From: Bradyrhizobium elkanii USDA 76
GTDB taxonomy: Bacteria; Pseudomonadota; Alphaproteobacteria; Rhizobiales; Xanthobacteraceae
Assembly: GCF_023278185.1 (NCBI RefSeq)
Contig: NZ_CP066356.1
Location: forward strand, 2,162,001 to 2,226,000
DNA length: 64,000 bases
Reading direction: 5' to 3'
Shown here: in pieces, positions 1 to 9,219 of the stretch
Layout of the letters: every line of letters starts with the position of its first letter
How positions within the stretch are numbered: position 1 is the first letter of the stretch
Program-made: the position numbers and the translations under genes
Notes under the pieces: model-generated
What the model saw: the letters and a program-made list of their open reading frames with translations, nothing else
What the model was told of the DNA's origin: nothing
Databases searched by the model: none

Positions 1-689
<689 letters not shown>

Positions 690-812
690 CCGGTATATCC
701 CAGCGGCTGCTAACCACAATGCCAACTGAGTTCAACATGCGGCGACCTATTCGCCGCGGAGCGGTGGCTCGGAGCGACCGAGCCCGTCCGCGTAGCCTGA
801 TTGCCGGGATAA

Positions 813-1100
813 CTAGACGGGGCCGCTTGCGGGGCGCTGCATCCGGTCAGAGTCGAAGGTCACGCCGAGCCGCCGCTCCAGGCGCCAGGCCACGATGCAG
901 TGCCGCCGGATCGGTTCGCTCTCGATCTCGAGGTCGAATGCGAACGGGATTGTGACGTCGCTTTCCACGGCGAGCCCCGCGCCGCCGGTCGAGATGTTGA
1001 GCACAAGACATCCGACACTGGTGTTGCGGAAGAAGATCGTCCCGCGCTTCAACAGGATCGTTCGTTGGCTGTCGGTCTTGTATCTTATTGTTGTGCTCAC
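813..1100 (-). CDS. PilZ domain protein
   Basis: A 95-residue single-domain protein. The LNISTGGAGL stretch matches the second PilZ motif (D/NxSxxG), and the fold pattern of short beta strands followed by an RRLGVTF segment fits PilZ. These domains often bind cyclic di-GMP, but the N-terminal RxxxR motif is only weakly matched (R6, R13), so ligand binding is uncertain. The GTG start is preceded by AGGACA. It lies 27 bases downstream of the tadG-like gene on the same strand, so it may be the last gene of that operon. Confidence 0.8.
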   Translation of the reverse strand: MSTTIRYKTDSQRTILLKRGTIFFRNTSVGCLVLNISTGGAGLAVESDVTIPFAFDLEIESEPIRRHCIVAWRLERRLGVTFDSDRMQRPASGPV

Positions 1101-1127
1101 GGCAGTGTCCTATTCCCGACCGGTCCT

Positions 1128-2786
1128 CTAGTTCACCAGCACGGCGCCGTCGCAGCGGATGCCCAGCACCCAAACGTCGACCTGGCCGAGCCCGATGCCG
1201 AGCGTCGCGAGCAGCGACGCCAGCACCTGATCGACTGAACTCGTCACGCCGTTCAGGATGCTCATGACGAGCGCGCCCAATCCGGGAAGCGGAATGCCGG
1301 CGATGTTGATCGAGAGGTCGCCGAGCAGGCTTCCTGTCAGCGACGAAAGGAAGTTGGTCGTCGTCACAGTCTTCTTGGTCCCTGCCTGGATATCGCTGTA
1401 GCTGAAATTGACATTGGTCGGCGTGGTGTTGCCCATGCCGGCATGGGCGAGGCCGGTGACGGTGGCGAGACCGAGGTTGACCAGTGTCGCCGGCGGCGGA
1501 TTGGGCTTGGTCGTGAAGTTGGTCATGTCGGCGACCGTGACGTTGCCGATCCATGCATCCACGATCCCCGGCGTCACGCCGACCGTCACCTGCGAGGTGT
1601 TGATGTTCGGATGGCCGCAGGATACCGCGTTGAGCGTCGCGGTCCCCGAGGCGACCTCGACATAGACCGGGAGATTGATCGACGCGATGCTGCCGGAGCC
1701 GAGAACGTTGATGGTTGCCAGGATCCTGGTCTGAGCGGTGTGGACGCTCACGCCCTGGGTGCCGATCGCGATCCAGCTCGAGCCGACCGGCCGTTCACCG
1801 ATGGTCATGAGCACGGAGACGTTGGCGATGCCCGGCAGGCCGAGGTTGACCGAGGTTGCGATCTGATGGTTGCCGTTGGCGATCTGCGCCACCGTGGAAA
1901 TCAGGTCGAACACCGACACACTGGCGCCGACCTTGGGTTTCTGCCCCACCGTGAGATTGGCAAAGGGACCGAGGTCGACCAGCGTGCCGGGCGAAATCTT
2001 GGTGGTGGAGCCGGTGACGGCCTGGGAGATCGTCGACAGCGCGGTCGTCGCTGCGTTGGCGCCGTTGGTGATCTGCTGGGTGGTCAGCGCGGACGCGACG
2101 ATGTCGCCGACTTTGATGTTGCTGCTCAGCAGGTCGCTATAGGTGACGCCGGTCAGGTTGACCCGGGTTGCCAGTGCCGACAGGAAGTCCAGTGCGTCGA
2201 TCTTCGCGCTGATCAGCGCATTGTAGTCCATCACCGAGAGCGACAGCGTGGTGCCGAGCATCGAGCCGAGCAGCGCATTGAGCGCGCCGCCGTTGACCGA
2301 GAGCAGCCTCGAGCCGATCGCGAACGAAGCCATTTCGGTCGATGTCGCGGTGGCGGTCGTCTTGATGGTGAAGCTGCTCGCGCCGGTCAGGTAGCGCGCG
2401 AAGTAGAGCGGGGTCTGGGTGTTCAGCGTGACCCGCGCGGCGTTGGGAGTGCCAACCGCCGGGGTCACGAAACGGGCCTGCGGCGCGATGGCGCTGTTTG
2501 CGGTGTAGGTTCCTGTCTCGACCTTGACCAGCGCGCTGGCCGGGTACTTGTTCTGCGTCACGGTCGCGGTGGCGGCGTTGACCGGATTGTTCAGGTTGGC
2601 GGCGGCGACGATCGCGGCGAGATCGGCGGTGCTCTGCGTCTTGCGCCGGTCGGCGAAGATGGTGCCGAGATCGATTGCAAGCCCGGCGCACCCGATCAGG
2701 AGCGTCATCAGGCCGGCGCTGATCATCGCGAAGTTTCCTCGTTCGTCGGCGCCAAAGCGCCGCATCAGCGTGAGGACGCCTCTCAT
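1128..2786 (-). CDS. TadG-like pilus assembly protein
   Basis: A 552-residue protein with the TadG/Tad N-terminal domain: a short basic start, ERGNFAMISAG (the 'RG..A' pseudopilin-like motif), then one hydrophobic helix (about residues 22-43) and DRRKTQSTADLAAIVAA, typical of the family. The long C-terminal part is low in charge and rich in Ser, Thr, Ala, Val and Gly, as expected for a periplasmic or envelope-exposed domain. Known TadG proteins are accessory factors of tight-adherence (Flp) pili. It is immediately downstream of the TadE-like gene with a 1-base gap, so the two are translated together. No pilin, TadA ATPase or secretin gene is in the window. Confidence 0.85.
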   Translation of the reverse strand: MRGVLTLMRRFGADERGNFAMISAGLMTLLIGCAGLAIDLGTIFADRRKTQSTADLAAIVAAANLNNPVNAATATVTQNKYPASALVKVETGTYTANSAIAPQARFVTPAVGTPNAARVTLNTQTPLYFARYLTGASSFTIKTTATATSTEMASFAIGSRLLSVNGGALNALLGSMLGTTLSLSVMDYNALISAKIDALDFLSALATRVNLTGVTYSDLLSSNIKVGDIVASALTTQQITNGANAATTALSTISQAVTGSTTKISPGTLVDLGPFANLTVGQKPKVGASVSVFDLISTVAQIANGNHQIATSVNLGLPGIANVSVLMTIGERPVGSSWIAIGTQGVSVHTAQTRILATINVLGSGSIASINLPVYVEVASGTATLNAVSCGHPNINTSQVTVGVTPGIVDAWIGNVTVADMTNFTTKPNPPPATLVNLGLATVTGLAHAGMGNTTPTNVNFSYSDIQAGTKKTVTTTNFLSSLTGSLLGDLSINIAGIPLPGLGALVMSILNGVTSSVDQVLASLLATLGIGLGQVDVWVLGIRCDGAVLVN

Positions 2787-2787
2787 C

Positions 2788-3201
2788 CTAGAATCCCCCG
2801 TACTGAATCGCCGCGGAGCGGACGATGGTGCTCGCCGGCGCGGGGACGAAGGGCAGCTTGTAGATGAAGTTGCCGGCCGCGTTGTAGTTGACCGTCACGA
2901 CGTAGACGTTGGCATTCGATGGAGACGGCGCGGCATTGACCGTGAGATTGGCGGCAACGAGCAACGGATAGGTCGACGCGTTGGCGGTGACGTAGTTCGT
3001 CGCGAGGCTGTTGCGTTCGGTGTCGGTCATTCCCGCGATGGATGACCGCGCCGCTTCGGCGGCGAGTTGCTGAACGCCATGCACCATGGCGAGATACGAG
3101 CCGAAGACGATGATGCCGAAAATGAAGGCAAGAAACAGCGGCAGCATCAGCGCGAATTCGACGGCAGACGCACCGCTTCGGCAGCGAAAAAAACTGGTCA
3201 T
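2788..3201 (-). CDS. TadE-like pilus pseudopilin
   Basis: A 137-residue protein with the TadE signature: a short basic N-terminus (FRCRSGASAVEFALMLP), with the conserved Glu at position +5 of the hydrophobic stretch, and a single transmembrane helix at about residues 13-38. In characterised tad loci TadE is a pseudopilin processed by the prepilin peptidase. It is the first gene of a probable tadE-tadG-PilZ operon reading leftward. The promoter would lie in the AT-rich gap to its right. Confidence 0.85.
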   Translation of the reverse strand: MTSFFRCRSGASAVEFALMLPLFLAFIFGIIVFGSYLAMVHGVQQLAAEAARSSIAGMTDTERNSLATNYVTANASTYPLLVAANLTVNAAPSPSNANVYVVTVNYNAAGNFIYKLPFVPAPASTIVRSAAIQYGGF

Positions 3202-3581
3202 TGCAACGCACCTCGAAACGCCAACTACGACGTCACGTTGCGAGGCTTTGATTAAGGAAAACTATGAAAACGCTTTCGCGAATCAGCGGCGCCAATTCAG
3301 ACTTATCGGGTCAGTGAAACGTTATGGGGCGATCAGAATATTTGATGCGATATCCGCAAAAACCCGGGGTGTGGTGCGGTTGAGCTGCTGCAGCGTGTGG
3401 AGATGCAGTTGTTGAATACCGTGATATGCGGAGCAATGCACGTAACAATACATATGGCCTGCAATATCAGTGCCTTGGCGGTAATTGTAGCTAAACGAAA
3501 GTGCAACCAAATGTTAGTATAGCCTGATCACATACTGTGGAGATTGGAATTGCGTCCCGTGCTGAGATTGGAGTGCTCGCG
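3202..3581. other. AT-rich intergenic region between divergent tadE and LysR genes
   Basis: About 380 bases, clearly less GC-rich than the neighbouring genes. It must hold the promoters of the leftward tad genes and of the rightward LysR gene. A short open frame (3322-3510, minus, TTG start) resembles no family I know and I do not call it. I see no convincing sigma-70 pair or LysR T-N11-A site that I would commit to. Confidence 0.6.
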
Positions 3582-4469
3582 ATGCATAGACCGCGTCAAC
3601 ATTTGAATATTCCTACTGAAATCGTTCGCACCGTCGTTGCGATCGCGGAGACAGGCAGCCTGTCGAAAGCCGGGGAGCGTCTCGGCCTCAGCCAGCCGGC
3701 GATCAGTTCGCAGGTCAAGCGCCTGCAAAGCCTGATTGGTGGCGCACTCTTCGTCAGAACCGCAAACGGCACCACGACCACAGAGCTCGGCAAGGTCGCT
3801 GTGCAGCAGGCGAGGCGCATCCTCGAAGCCAACGATCAACTGCTTCGGCTCGGCGGCAATCATGAAGGACCCCAGCCGTTGCGGCTGGGAATCAGCACGA
3901 TGCTCGCCGAGGAATTCCTGAAGCTGCATCCCTCCGATGCACTCGCCGACGTTTTGCTTCACGCCGACATGTCACCGGTCGTCATCAGGGGATTGATCGA
4001 CGGCTACATCGACATCGCGTTCGTCTACAGCAACCCTTCGCAGGAGAACGAAGACGAGGTGACGATCGCCGCCGAGGCTGCCGAGCGGTCGGTGTGGGTG
4101 CGATCTCGTGATTTTGTGCTGCGGCCGGGCGCCCCGATCCCGATCCTGGCCTGGCCGGGTGACGACTGGATGATCCGGACGCTCACCAAGCACAACATCA
4201 CGTACAAGATCGTGTTCAGGAGCCCGAACCATCAGCTGCGTCTGGAAGCCGCACGGGCCGGATACGGCCTGACGGCGTGCCCCGAGCGGATGATCCCGTC
4301 CTCGCTGATTTCCGCGAAGGACTATTATCTTCCGGAGCTTCCGATGCAGAAGCGCCTGCTGTGCATTCGCCCTGGTCTCGAAGGAAGCCGCGCCACGGCG
4401 ATGGTGCAGCGGTTGTCCAGCCTGTTCTTCAGCGGCACGAAGCCGATGCGTCAGGTGAGCAACATGTAG
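3582..4469 (+). CDS. LysR-family transcriptional regulator
   Basis: A 295-residue regulator. The N-terminal winged helix-turn-helix is clear (VAIAETGSLSKAGERLGLSQPAISSQVKRL, with the usual S-Q-P-A-I-S recognition helix), followed by the LysR substrate-binding domain. I start at the ATG at 3582, which has GGAG 8 bases upstream, instead of the in-frame GTG at 3537. The effector domain gives no clue to the ligand. It is divergent from the tad genes and convergent with trhO-slyX, so its target cannot be told from context. Confidence 0.88.
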   Translation: MHRPRQHLNIPTEIVRTVVAIAETGSLSKAGERLGLSQPAISSQVKRLQSLIGGALFVRTANGTTTTELGKVAVQQARRILEANDQLLRLGGNHEGPQPLRLGISTMLAEEFLKLHPSDALADVLLHADMSPVVIRGLIDGYIDIAFVYSNPSQENEDEVTIAAEAAERSVWVRSRDFVLRPGAPIPILAWPGDDWMIRTLTKHNITYKIVFRSPNHQLRLEAARAGYGLTACPERMIPSSLISAKDYYLPELPMQKRLLCIRPGLEGSRATAMVQRLSSLFFSGTKPMRQVSNM

Positions 4470-4498
4470 CCGGTGCTGCCGCGGTCCGGCGGCGCCGA

Positions 4499-5497
4499 TC
4501 AATAGTGCGGTGGGCGCTCGTTGGCGGGGCCGGGCGCCTGGCGTTCGGCCTCCTGAAGCCGGTCGCGCAACTCGGCGATCTGGCGCGTCAGCGCGTCGAT
4601 CTGCTTCCATTGTGCCGTGATGGTCTGGTTCAGCGTCTCGATGGTTTCGTCCTGATAGGTCAGGCGGACCTCCAGTGCATCGATCCGCTCGCTCAGCTTG
4701 GCCGTGTCATTCATGGACGGCAGCCTCGCAGGGGCATCCGCGCGCTCCACGCCGCTCGAACGCGCTCCCGCGCGCTCGCGCAGGCCGTGACCGAGCGCGA
4801 CACGCTCGTCGAACACAAAGCAGTCGCCGCGCCAGCGGCTGTCCTGCTGCGGCGTTTCTTCGAGATATTTCAGGATGCCGCCCTTGAGGTGATAGACCTC
4901 GGCAAAACCCTGCGCGAGCAGATAGGCGCTGGCCTTCTCGCAGCGGATGCCGCCGGTGCAGAACATCGCAATCCTGCGGTGCTTCGTCGGATCGAGGTTT
5001 CGCGCCGTAAATTCCTTGAATTGTCCAAAGCTCGCGATCCCGGGATCCACCGCGCCTTCGAACGTGCCCATCGCGACCTCGAACGCGTTGCGGGTATCGA
5101 GCACCATGATGTCAGGCGCGGCGATCAACTCGTTCCAGTCGGCGGCATCGACATAGGTGCCGACCAGCCGCGTCGGATCGACCGTGGTGTCGCCGAGCGT
5201 GACGATCTCCTTCTTCAGCCGCACCTTGAGCCGCTGGAATGGCATTTGCGCGGCTTCGGAGAACTTCAGCTCGAGATTGTCGAGGCGGCCGCCGAACAGC
5301 GGCCCGCGCCTGAGCTCCGCAACGAAGTCGTCGATGCCCTGGTCGGTGCCGGCAATCGTGCCGTTGATGCCCTCATGGGCGAGCAGCACGCTGCCCTTGA
5401 GATCGAGCCCGGCGCAGAACGCGCGCAGCGGCTCGCGCAGCGCGCGGAAGTCGGGCAGCGCGGCGAATTGGTAGAAGGCGGCAACCTTGAAGCGCAT
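4499..5497 (-). CDS. trhO: TrhO tRNA uridine hydroxylase joined in frame to SlyX
   Basis: Residues 1 to about 250 are TrhO (formerly YceA), the rhodanese-fold enzyme that uses oxygen to make 5-hydroxyuridine at tRNA position 34. The N-terminal acylphosphatase-like part (LLAHEGINGTIAG) is followed by a rhodanese domain with catalytic C180 and second C186 in CTGGIRC. With no stop codon in between, the frame runs through a poorly conserved linker into a complete 71-residue SlyX (from M262), a short coiled coil of unknown function (IDALEVRLTYQDETIETLN). Elsewhere these are usually separate genes. SlyX could also be made separately from the internal ATG at 4714. The gene is convergent with the LysR gene. 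Confidence 0.88.
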   Translation of the reverse strand: MRFKVAAFYQFAALPDFRALREPLRAFCAGLDLKGSVLLAHEGINGTIAGTDQGIDDFVAELRRGPLFGGRLDNLELKFSEAAQMPFQRLKVRLKKEIVTLGDTTVDPTRLVGTYVDAADWNELIAAPDIMVLDTRNAFEVAMGTFEGAVDPGIASFGQFKEFTARNLDPTKHRRIAMFCTGGIRCEKASAYLLAQGFAEVYHLKGGILKYLEETPQQDSRWRGDCFVFDERVALGHGLRERAGARSSGVERADAPARLPSMNDTAKLSERIDALEVRLTYQDETIETLNQTITAQWKQIDALTRQIAELRDRLQEAERQAPGPANERPPHY

Positions 5498-5678
5498 CGC
5501 CGGGGTTTATCAGGCCGGCCGGGCCGGCGAAACCCGCAAAGCCATGCATTGTCGGGATAATTCCCCTGGCATGCCAGGCATTGCTCAGCCGGGGATGAGT
5601 GTGCCATGTACTTTGTACTCCCTTGGCATCATCCGCCGCAGCCGCATCAGACCATCACGATCAAGCGAGCACTCCGTC

Positions 5679-7265
5679 ATGAGGAATTTCCATTTCGCCG
5701 GCCGTTCCACGGTCCACGCCCAGAACGCGATGGTGGCGACGTCGCATCCGGAAGCGGCGCTCGCGGCCATCGAGGTGATGCGCGAGGGCGGCACGGCCGC
5801 CGACGCGGCGGTCGCGGCCTGCGCGCTGCTCGGCGTCATCGAGCCGCAATCGACCGGCATCGGCGGCGACTGCTTCGCGCTGATCCAGCCGAGGGGGGAA
5901 GGCAAGATCACCGCCTATAACGGCAGCGGCCGGGCGCCGATGGCGGCGACCGCCGACTGGTATCTCGAGCGCAAGATCCATTCGGTGCCGCTGACCTCGG
6001 CACATGCGGTCAGCATTCCCGGCGCGGTCGATGCCTGGGACGTGATCCTGAAGGATCACGGCAAGTTCGGCTTCGACCGGCTGCTGCAGCCCGCGATCAA
6101 AGCCGCCGAAGAGGGCTACGTGGTCGCGCCGCGTATCGCGTTCGACTGGAAGAACGGCTTCGAGAAGCTAAAGAACGGCACCAACACCGAGCGCTATCTG
6201 TTGCCGCACGGCAAGCCTGCGGTTGCCGGCGACGTGATCCGCCAGCCCGAGCTCGGCAAGACCCTGCGCGCGATCGCGCAAAAGGGCCGCGACGCCTTCT
6301 ATAGCGGCGAAATCGCCGCCGACATGGTCGACACGCTGCGCGGCATCGGCGGCCTGCACACGCTCGAGGACTTCGCCGCGCACTCGACCGAGGCGACCTC
6401 GCCGATCGGCACGATGTACAAGGGCTACGACGTCTGGCAGTGCCCGCCGAACGGCCCCGGCATCACCATGCTGGTCATGCTCAACATCCTGTCGCGCTTC
6501 GACCTGACCAAGTTCAAGCCGCTCAGCATCGAGCGCTTCCACCTCGAGGCCGAGGCGGCACGCATCGCCTACATGATGCGCGAGCAGCATATCGGCGATC
6601 CCCAGCACGTGCATGTCGACGTTGTCGGCATCCTCGCCAGGGAATTCGCCGAAGAGCACATCAAGAATATCCGGATGGACCGGCTGCTCGAACTGCCGAA
6701 CGTTGCGCCGCCGATGAACCCGTCGACGGTCTACATCACGGTGGTCGACAAGGATCGCAACGTCTGCTCGTTCATCAATTCGATCGCGCATTCGTTCGGC
6801 TCGGCGATCGTCTCCAACAAGACCGGCGTCCTGCTGCAGAACCGCGCCGGCGGCTTCCGCATCCAGCCCGGACATCCGAATTGCATCGCACCGGGCAAGC
6901 GTCCGCTGCACACCATCATCCCGGCGCTGGCCACCAGGAACGGCCGTGCGGTGATGCCGTACGGCGTGATGGGCGGTCAGTACCAGCCGGTCGGCCAGAC
7001 CCGTGTGCTGACCAACATGCTCGACTATGGCTGCGACATTCAGGAAGCCATCGATATGCCGCGCGGCCTGCACTACGAAGGCGTCTACCAGCTCGAGGAC
7101 AGCGTGCCGGCGGAGATCGTCGAAGGCCTGAAGAAGATCGGTCACAAGACCACCAGCGTGGTCGCGCCGCTCGGCGGCGGGCAGGGTATCTGGATCGATT
7201 GGGACAAGGGGACGCTGACCGGCGGCTCCGACCCGCGCAAGGACGGCTGCGCGCTCGGCTACTGA
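5679..7265 (+). CDS. Gamma-glutamyltransferase family protein
   Basis: A 528-residue Ntn-hydrolase of the gamma-glutamyltranspeptidase family, whose members self-cleave and use the new N-terminal Thr as nucleophile. The catalytic Thr should be T350, at the start of STVYITVVDKD, which aligns with TTHxSVVDKDGN of E. coli GGT. Other landmarks are GGTAADAAVA and STGIGGDCF in the large subunit and MPYGVMGGQYQP in the small one. There is no signal peptide, so it is probably cytoplasmic; relatives include non-GGT members acting on other amides, so the substrate is open. I chose the ATG at 5679; the open frame extends upstream without a convincing start. Confidence 0.88.
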   Translation: MRNFHFAGRSTVHAQNAMVATSHPEAALAAIEVMREGGTAADAAVAACALLGVIEPQSTGIGGDCFALIQPRGEGKITAYNGSGRAPMAATADWYLERKIHSVPLTSAHAVSIPGAVDAWDVILKDHGKFGFDRLLQPAIKAAEEGYVVAPRIAFDWKNGFEKLKNGTNTERYLLPHGKPAVAGDVIRQPELGKTLRAIAQKGRDAFYSGEIAADMVDTLRGIGGLHTLEDFAAHSTEATSPIGTMYKGYDVWQCPPNGPGITMLVMLNILSRFDLTKFKPLSIERFHLEAEAARIAYMMREQHIGDPQHVHVDVVGILAREFAEEHIKNIRMDRLLELPNVAPPMNPSTVYITVVDKDRNVCSFINSIAHSFGSAIVSNKTGVLLQNRAGGFRIQPGHPNCIAPGKRPLHTIIPALATRNGRAVMPYGVMGGQYQPVGQTRVLTNMLDYGCDIQEAIDMPRGLHYEGVYQLEDSVPAEIVEGLKKIGHKTTSVVAPLGGGQGIWIDWDKGTLTGGSDPRKDGCALGY

Positions 7266-7299
7266 TTGGATCGAGATCAATCAAGGAAGGACGTCCAGA

Positions 7300-7758
7300 A
7301 TGCAATCTTCACGACGCACGATCATCACGACTGCGTTCGCCGGCCTTGCGGCGGCAGTCTCCACATCCGTTGCTGGCAGGACGGCAGCGGCCCAAACTGC
7401 AGGAAAGCCCATGACCACAGCTTCAGGCCTCCAGATCATCGACAGCAAGGTCGGCACCGGCGCCTCGCCGAAGACCGGCCAGACCTGCGTCATGCACTAT
7501 ACCGGCTGGCTCTACGAGAACGGCCAGAAGGGCAAGAAATTCGACTCCTCGGTCGATCGCAATGAGCCGTTCGAGTTTCCGATCGGCCAGGGTCACGTGA
7601 TCAAGGGCTGGGACGAGGGCGTCGCCAGCATGAAGGTCGGCGGCAAGCGCACCCTGATCATCCCGCCGAACCTCGGCTACGGCGCGCGCGGCGCCGGCGG
7701 CGTGATCCCGCCGAACGCCACGCTGATGTTCGACGTCGAACTGCTTGGCGTCAAATAA
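7300..7758 (+). CDS. FKBP-type peptidyl-prolyl isomerase, exported
   Basis: A 152-residue protein: an N-terminal signal (MQSSRRTIITTAFAGLAAAV, with a weak twin-arginine look, cleavage probably after AAAQ), then one FKBP domain. Family landmarks are VGTGASPKTGQ, VMHYTGWLYENG, FDSSVDRNEPFEFPIGQGHVIKGWDEGV and the end GVIPPNATLMFDVELL. It would catalyse prolyl cis-trans isomerisation in the periplasm. It starts 34 bases after the gamma-glutamyltransferase gene with AAGGAAGG as ribosome binding site, so the two are probably cotranscribed. Confidence 0.93.
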   Translation: MQSSRRTIITTAFAGLAAAVSTSVAGRTAAAQTAGKPMTTASGLQIIDSKVGTGASPKTGQTCVMHYTGWLYENGQKGKKFDSSVDRNEPFEFPIGQGHVIKGWDEGVASMKVGGKRTLIIPPNLGYGARGAGGVIPPNATLMFDVELLGVK

Positions 7759-7804
7759 GCTGATGGGCGTCAGGTAACCGGCCCATAACAACAGGGGCGC
7801 AGCG

Positions 7805-8812
7805 ATGAAGATTTCGATCCTCGACGATTATTTCGACACGCTGCGCACCCTCGATTGCTATCGCAAGCTCGACGGGTATGACGTCAAGATCTGGAACGAT
7901 CATGTCCAGGACGTCGATGCACTCGCCGAACGGCTGCGCGATACCGACGCGCTGGTCCTGATCCGCGAGCGAACCCAGATCCGCACGCCGCTGCTCGAAC
8001 GTCTGCCGAAGCTGAAGCTGATCAGCCAGCGCAGCGTCTATCCGCATATCGACATCGACACCTGCACGCGGCTCGGCATCATCGTGTCGTCGAGCCAGCA
8101 TGCCGATACGCCGTCCTACGCCACTGCCGAGTTCACCTGGGGCATGATCCTCGCCGCGATGCGCGCGATCCCGCAACAGATGGCGGCGCTGAAGGCGGGC
8201 AAGTGGCAGATCGGCGTCGGTCATACGCTGCGCGGCAAGACGCTCGGCATCTATGGCTACGGCCGCATCGGCGCGGTGGTCGCGGGCTATGGCAAGGCGT
8301 TCGGCATGAACGTGCTGGTCTGGGCGCGCGAGCCGGCGATGGCGAAGGCGCGCGCCGACGGCTATGAGACATCAGCCAGCAAGGCGGATTTCTTTGCCCG
8401 CTGCGACGTGCTGTCGCTGCATATGCGGCTGGTGGACGCGACGCGCGGCATCGTCAAGGCGGAAGACCTCGCGCGGATGAAACAGACCGCGCTGATCGTC
8501 AACACCAGCCGCGCGCCGCTGATCGAGCCCGGCGCGCTGGTCAACGCGCTGCGTGCCGGCCGGCCCGGGATGGCCGCGATCGACGTCTACGAGAAGGAGC
8601 CGCTGCGCGACCCGGCGGACCCGCTGCTCAACATGGACAATGTGGTCTGCACGCCGCATCTCGGCTACGTCTCGCGCGACGAGTACGAGATCCAGTTCAC
8701 CGACATCTTCGATCAGATATTGGCTTACACGGCCGGTACGCCGACCAACGTCGTCAATCCGGATGTGCTGGCACATCCGGATGTGCTGGCGCATGCGCGC
8801 CCGCGCGGCTGA
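7805..8812 (+). CDS. D-isomer-specific 2-hydroxyacid dehydrogenase family protein
   Basis: A 335-residue NAD(P)-dependent oxidoreductase. The Rossmann motif appears as [20 protein letters not shown], followed by [17 protein letters not shown] and IDVYEKEPL, typical of the D-2-hydroxyacid dehydrogenase/phosphoglycerate dehydrogenase superfamily. Catalytic Arg, Glu and His are expected at R in NTSRAPL, E near EKEP and H in TPHLGY. The substrate cannot be read from sequence. The C-terminus carries an 18-base tandem duplication (8759-8794) encoding PDVLAH twice. It starts 46 bases after the FKBP gene, probably in the same transcript. Confidence 0.88.
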   Translation: MKISILDDYFDTLRTLDCYRKLDGYDVKIWNDHVQDVDALAERLRDTDALVLIRERTQIRTPLLERLPKLKLISQRSVYPHIDIDTCTRLGIIVSSSQHADTPSYATAEFTWGMILAAMRAIPQQMAALKAGKWQIGVGHTLRGKTLGIYGYGRIGAVVAGYGKAFGMNVLVWAREPAMAKARADGYETSASKADFFARCDVLSLHMRLVDATRGIVKAEDLARMKQTALIVNTSRAPLIEPGALVNALRAGRPGMAAIDVYEKEPLRDPADPLLNMDNVVCTPHLGYVSRDEYEIQFTDIFDQILAYTAGTPTNVVNPDVLAHPDVLAHARPRG

Positions 8813-8869
8813 CCAGCATCGCTCATGCTCGAACGGCCGGCTCGATGGGGCGGCCGCGTCATCTCCCGT

Positions 8870-9073
8870 TCAGCGAGGCCAGTGAGCCGCTGCGGTCACC
8901 CTGCCGACGATCCTCTTGATGCCGCCGAGTGCCTTCTGTCCCTTGCCCTTGGCTTCCAGGATCGCGCCTCTGCCCTGCATCGCCGGAGAGCCGGTGACCT
9001 TGCCAAGACGCCGCTTGAACCTGCCGATCGCCTCGTTGGCCGTGCCCTTGATCCTATCGGTCGTGCTACCCAT
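8870..9073 (-). CDS. CsbD-family stress protein
   Basis: A 67-residue basic protein of the CsbD-like family: MGSTTDRIKGTANEAIGRFK with repeated KGxxxxxxG units. Family members are abundant small proteins induced by general stress; their biochemical role is unknown. The ATG at 9073 has AAGGAG 7 bases upstream and sits 29 bases after an excellent EcfG-type promoter (9103-9128), which supports this start over longer frames reaching 9214. Confidence 0.9.
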   Translation of the reverse strand: MGSTTDRIKGTANEAIGRFKRRLGKVTGSPAMQGRGAILEAKGKGQKALGGIKRIVGRVTAAAHWPR

Positions 9074-9102
9074 GAAATTACTCCTTCGGAATACGCTGAG
9101 GC

Positions 9103-9128
9103 AACGCGCCGGAACATGGCGATGTTCC
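9103..9128 (-). promoter_or_regulatory. EcfG-type promoter of csbD
   Basis: On the minus strand GGAAC (plus-strand 9124-9128) and CGTT (9103-9106) are separated by 17 bases, a perfect GGAAC-N17-CGTT match. The -10 lies 29 bases before the csbD start codon. CsbD proteins are classic general-stress products, so site and gene agree. Confidence 0.85.
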
Positions 9129-9148
9129 GATTTGGCGATGTTCCGATT
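9117..9148. repeat. 16-bp tandem duplication over the csbD promoter
   Basis: The unit TGGCGATGTTCCGATT occurs twice head to tail (9117-9132 and 9133-9148). It duplicates the GGAAC -35 box of the csbD promoter on the minus strand; only the proximal copy has correctly spaced CGTT. GGAACAT (9111-9117) and ATGTTCC (9122-9128) also form an inverted repeat. Confidence 0.85.
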
Positions 9149-9219
9149 TTGCGCTCGCTTGCGGGAGCGCTTTTCGGTAGCGTTCCACGCACGAAACCTG
9201 ACCAACGAAAGCAAGAACG

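Noticed and set aside
3322..3510. 62-codon minus-strand open frame between tadE and the LysR gene
   Set aside because: TTG start, no recognisable family, in a low-GC promoter-bearing gap; composition alone explains the open frame.
7261..7290. ATTGGATCGAGATCAAT as a FixK/FNR box before the FKBP gene
   Set aside because: Spacing between half-sites is wrong (N7) and it lies between two cotranscribed genes.
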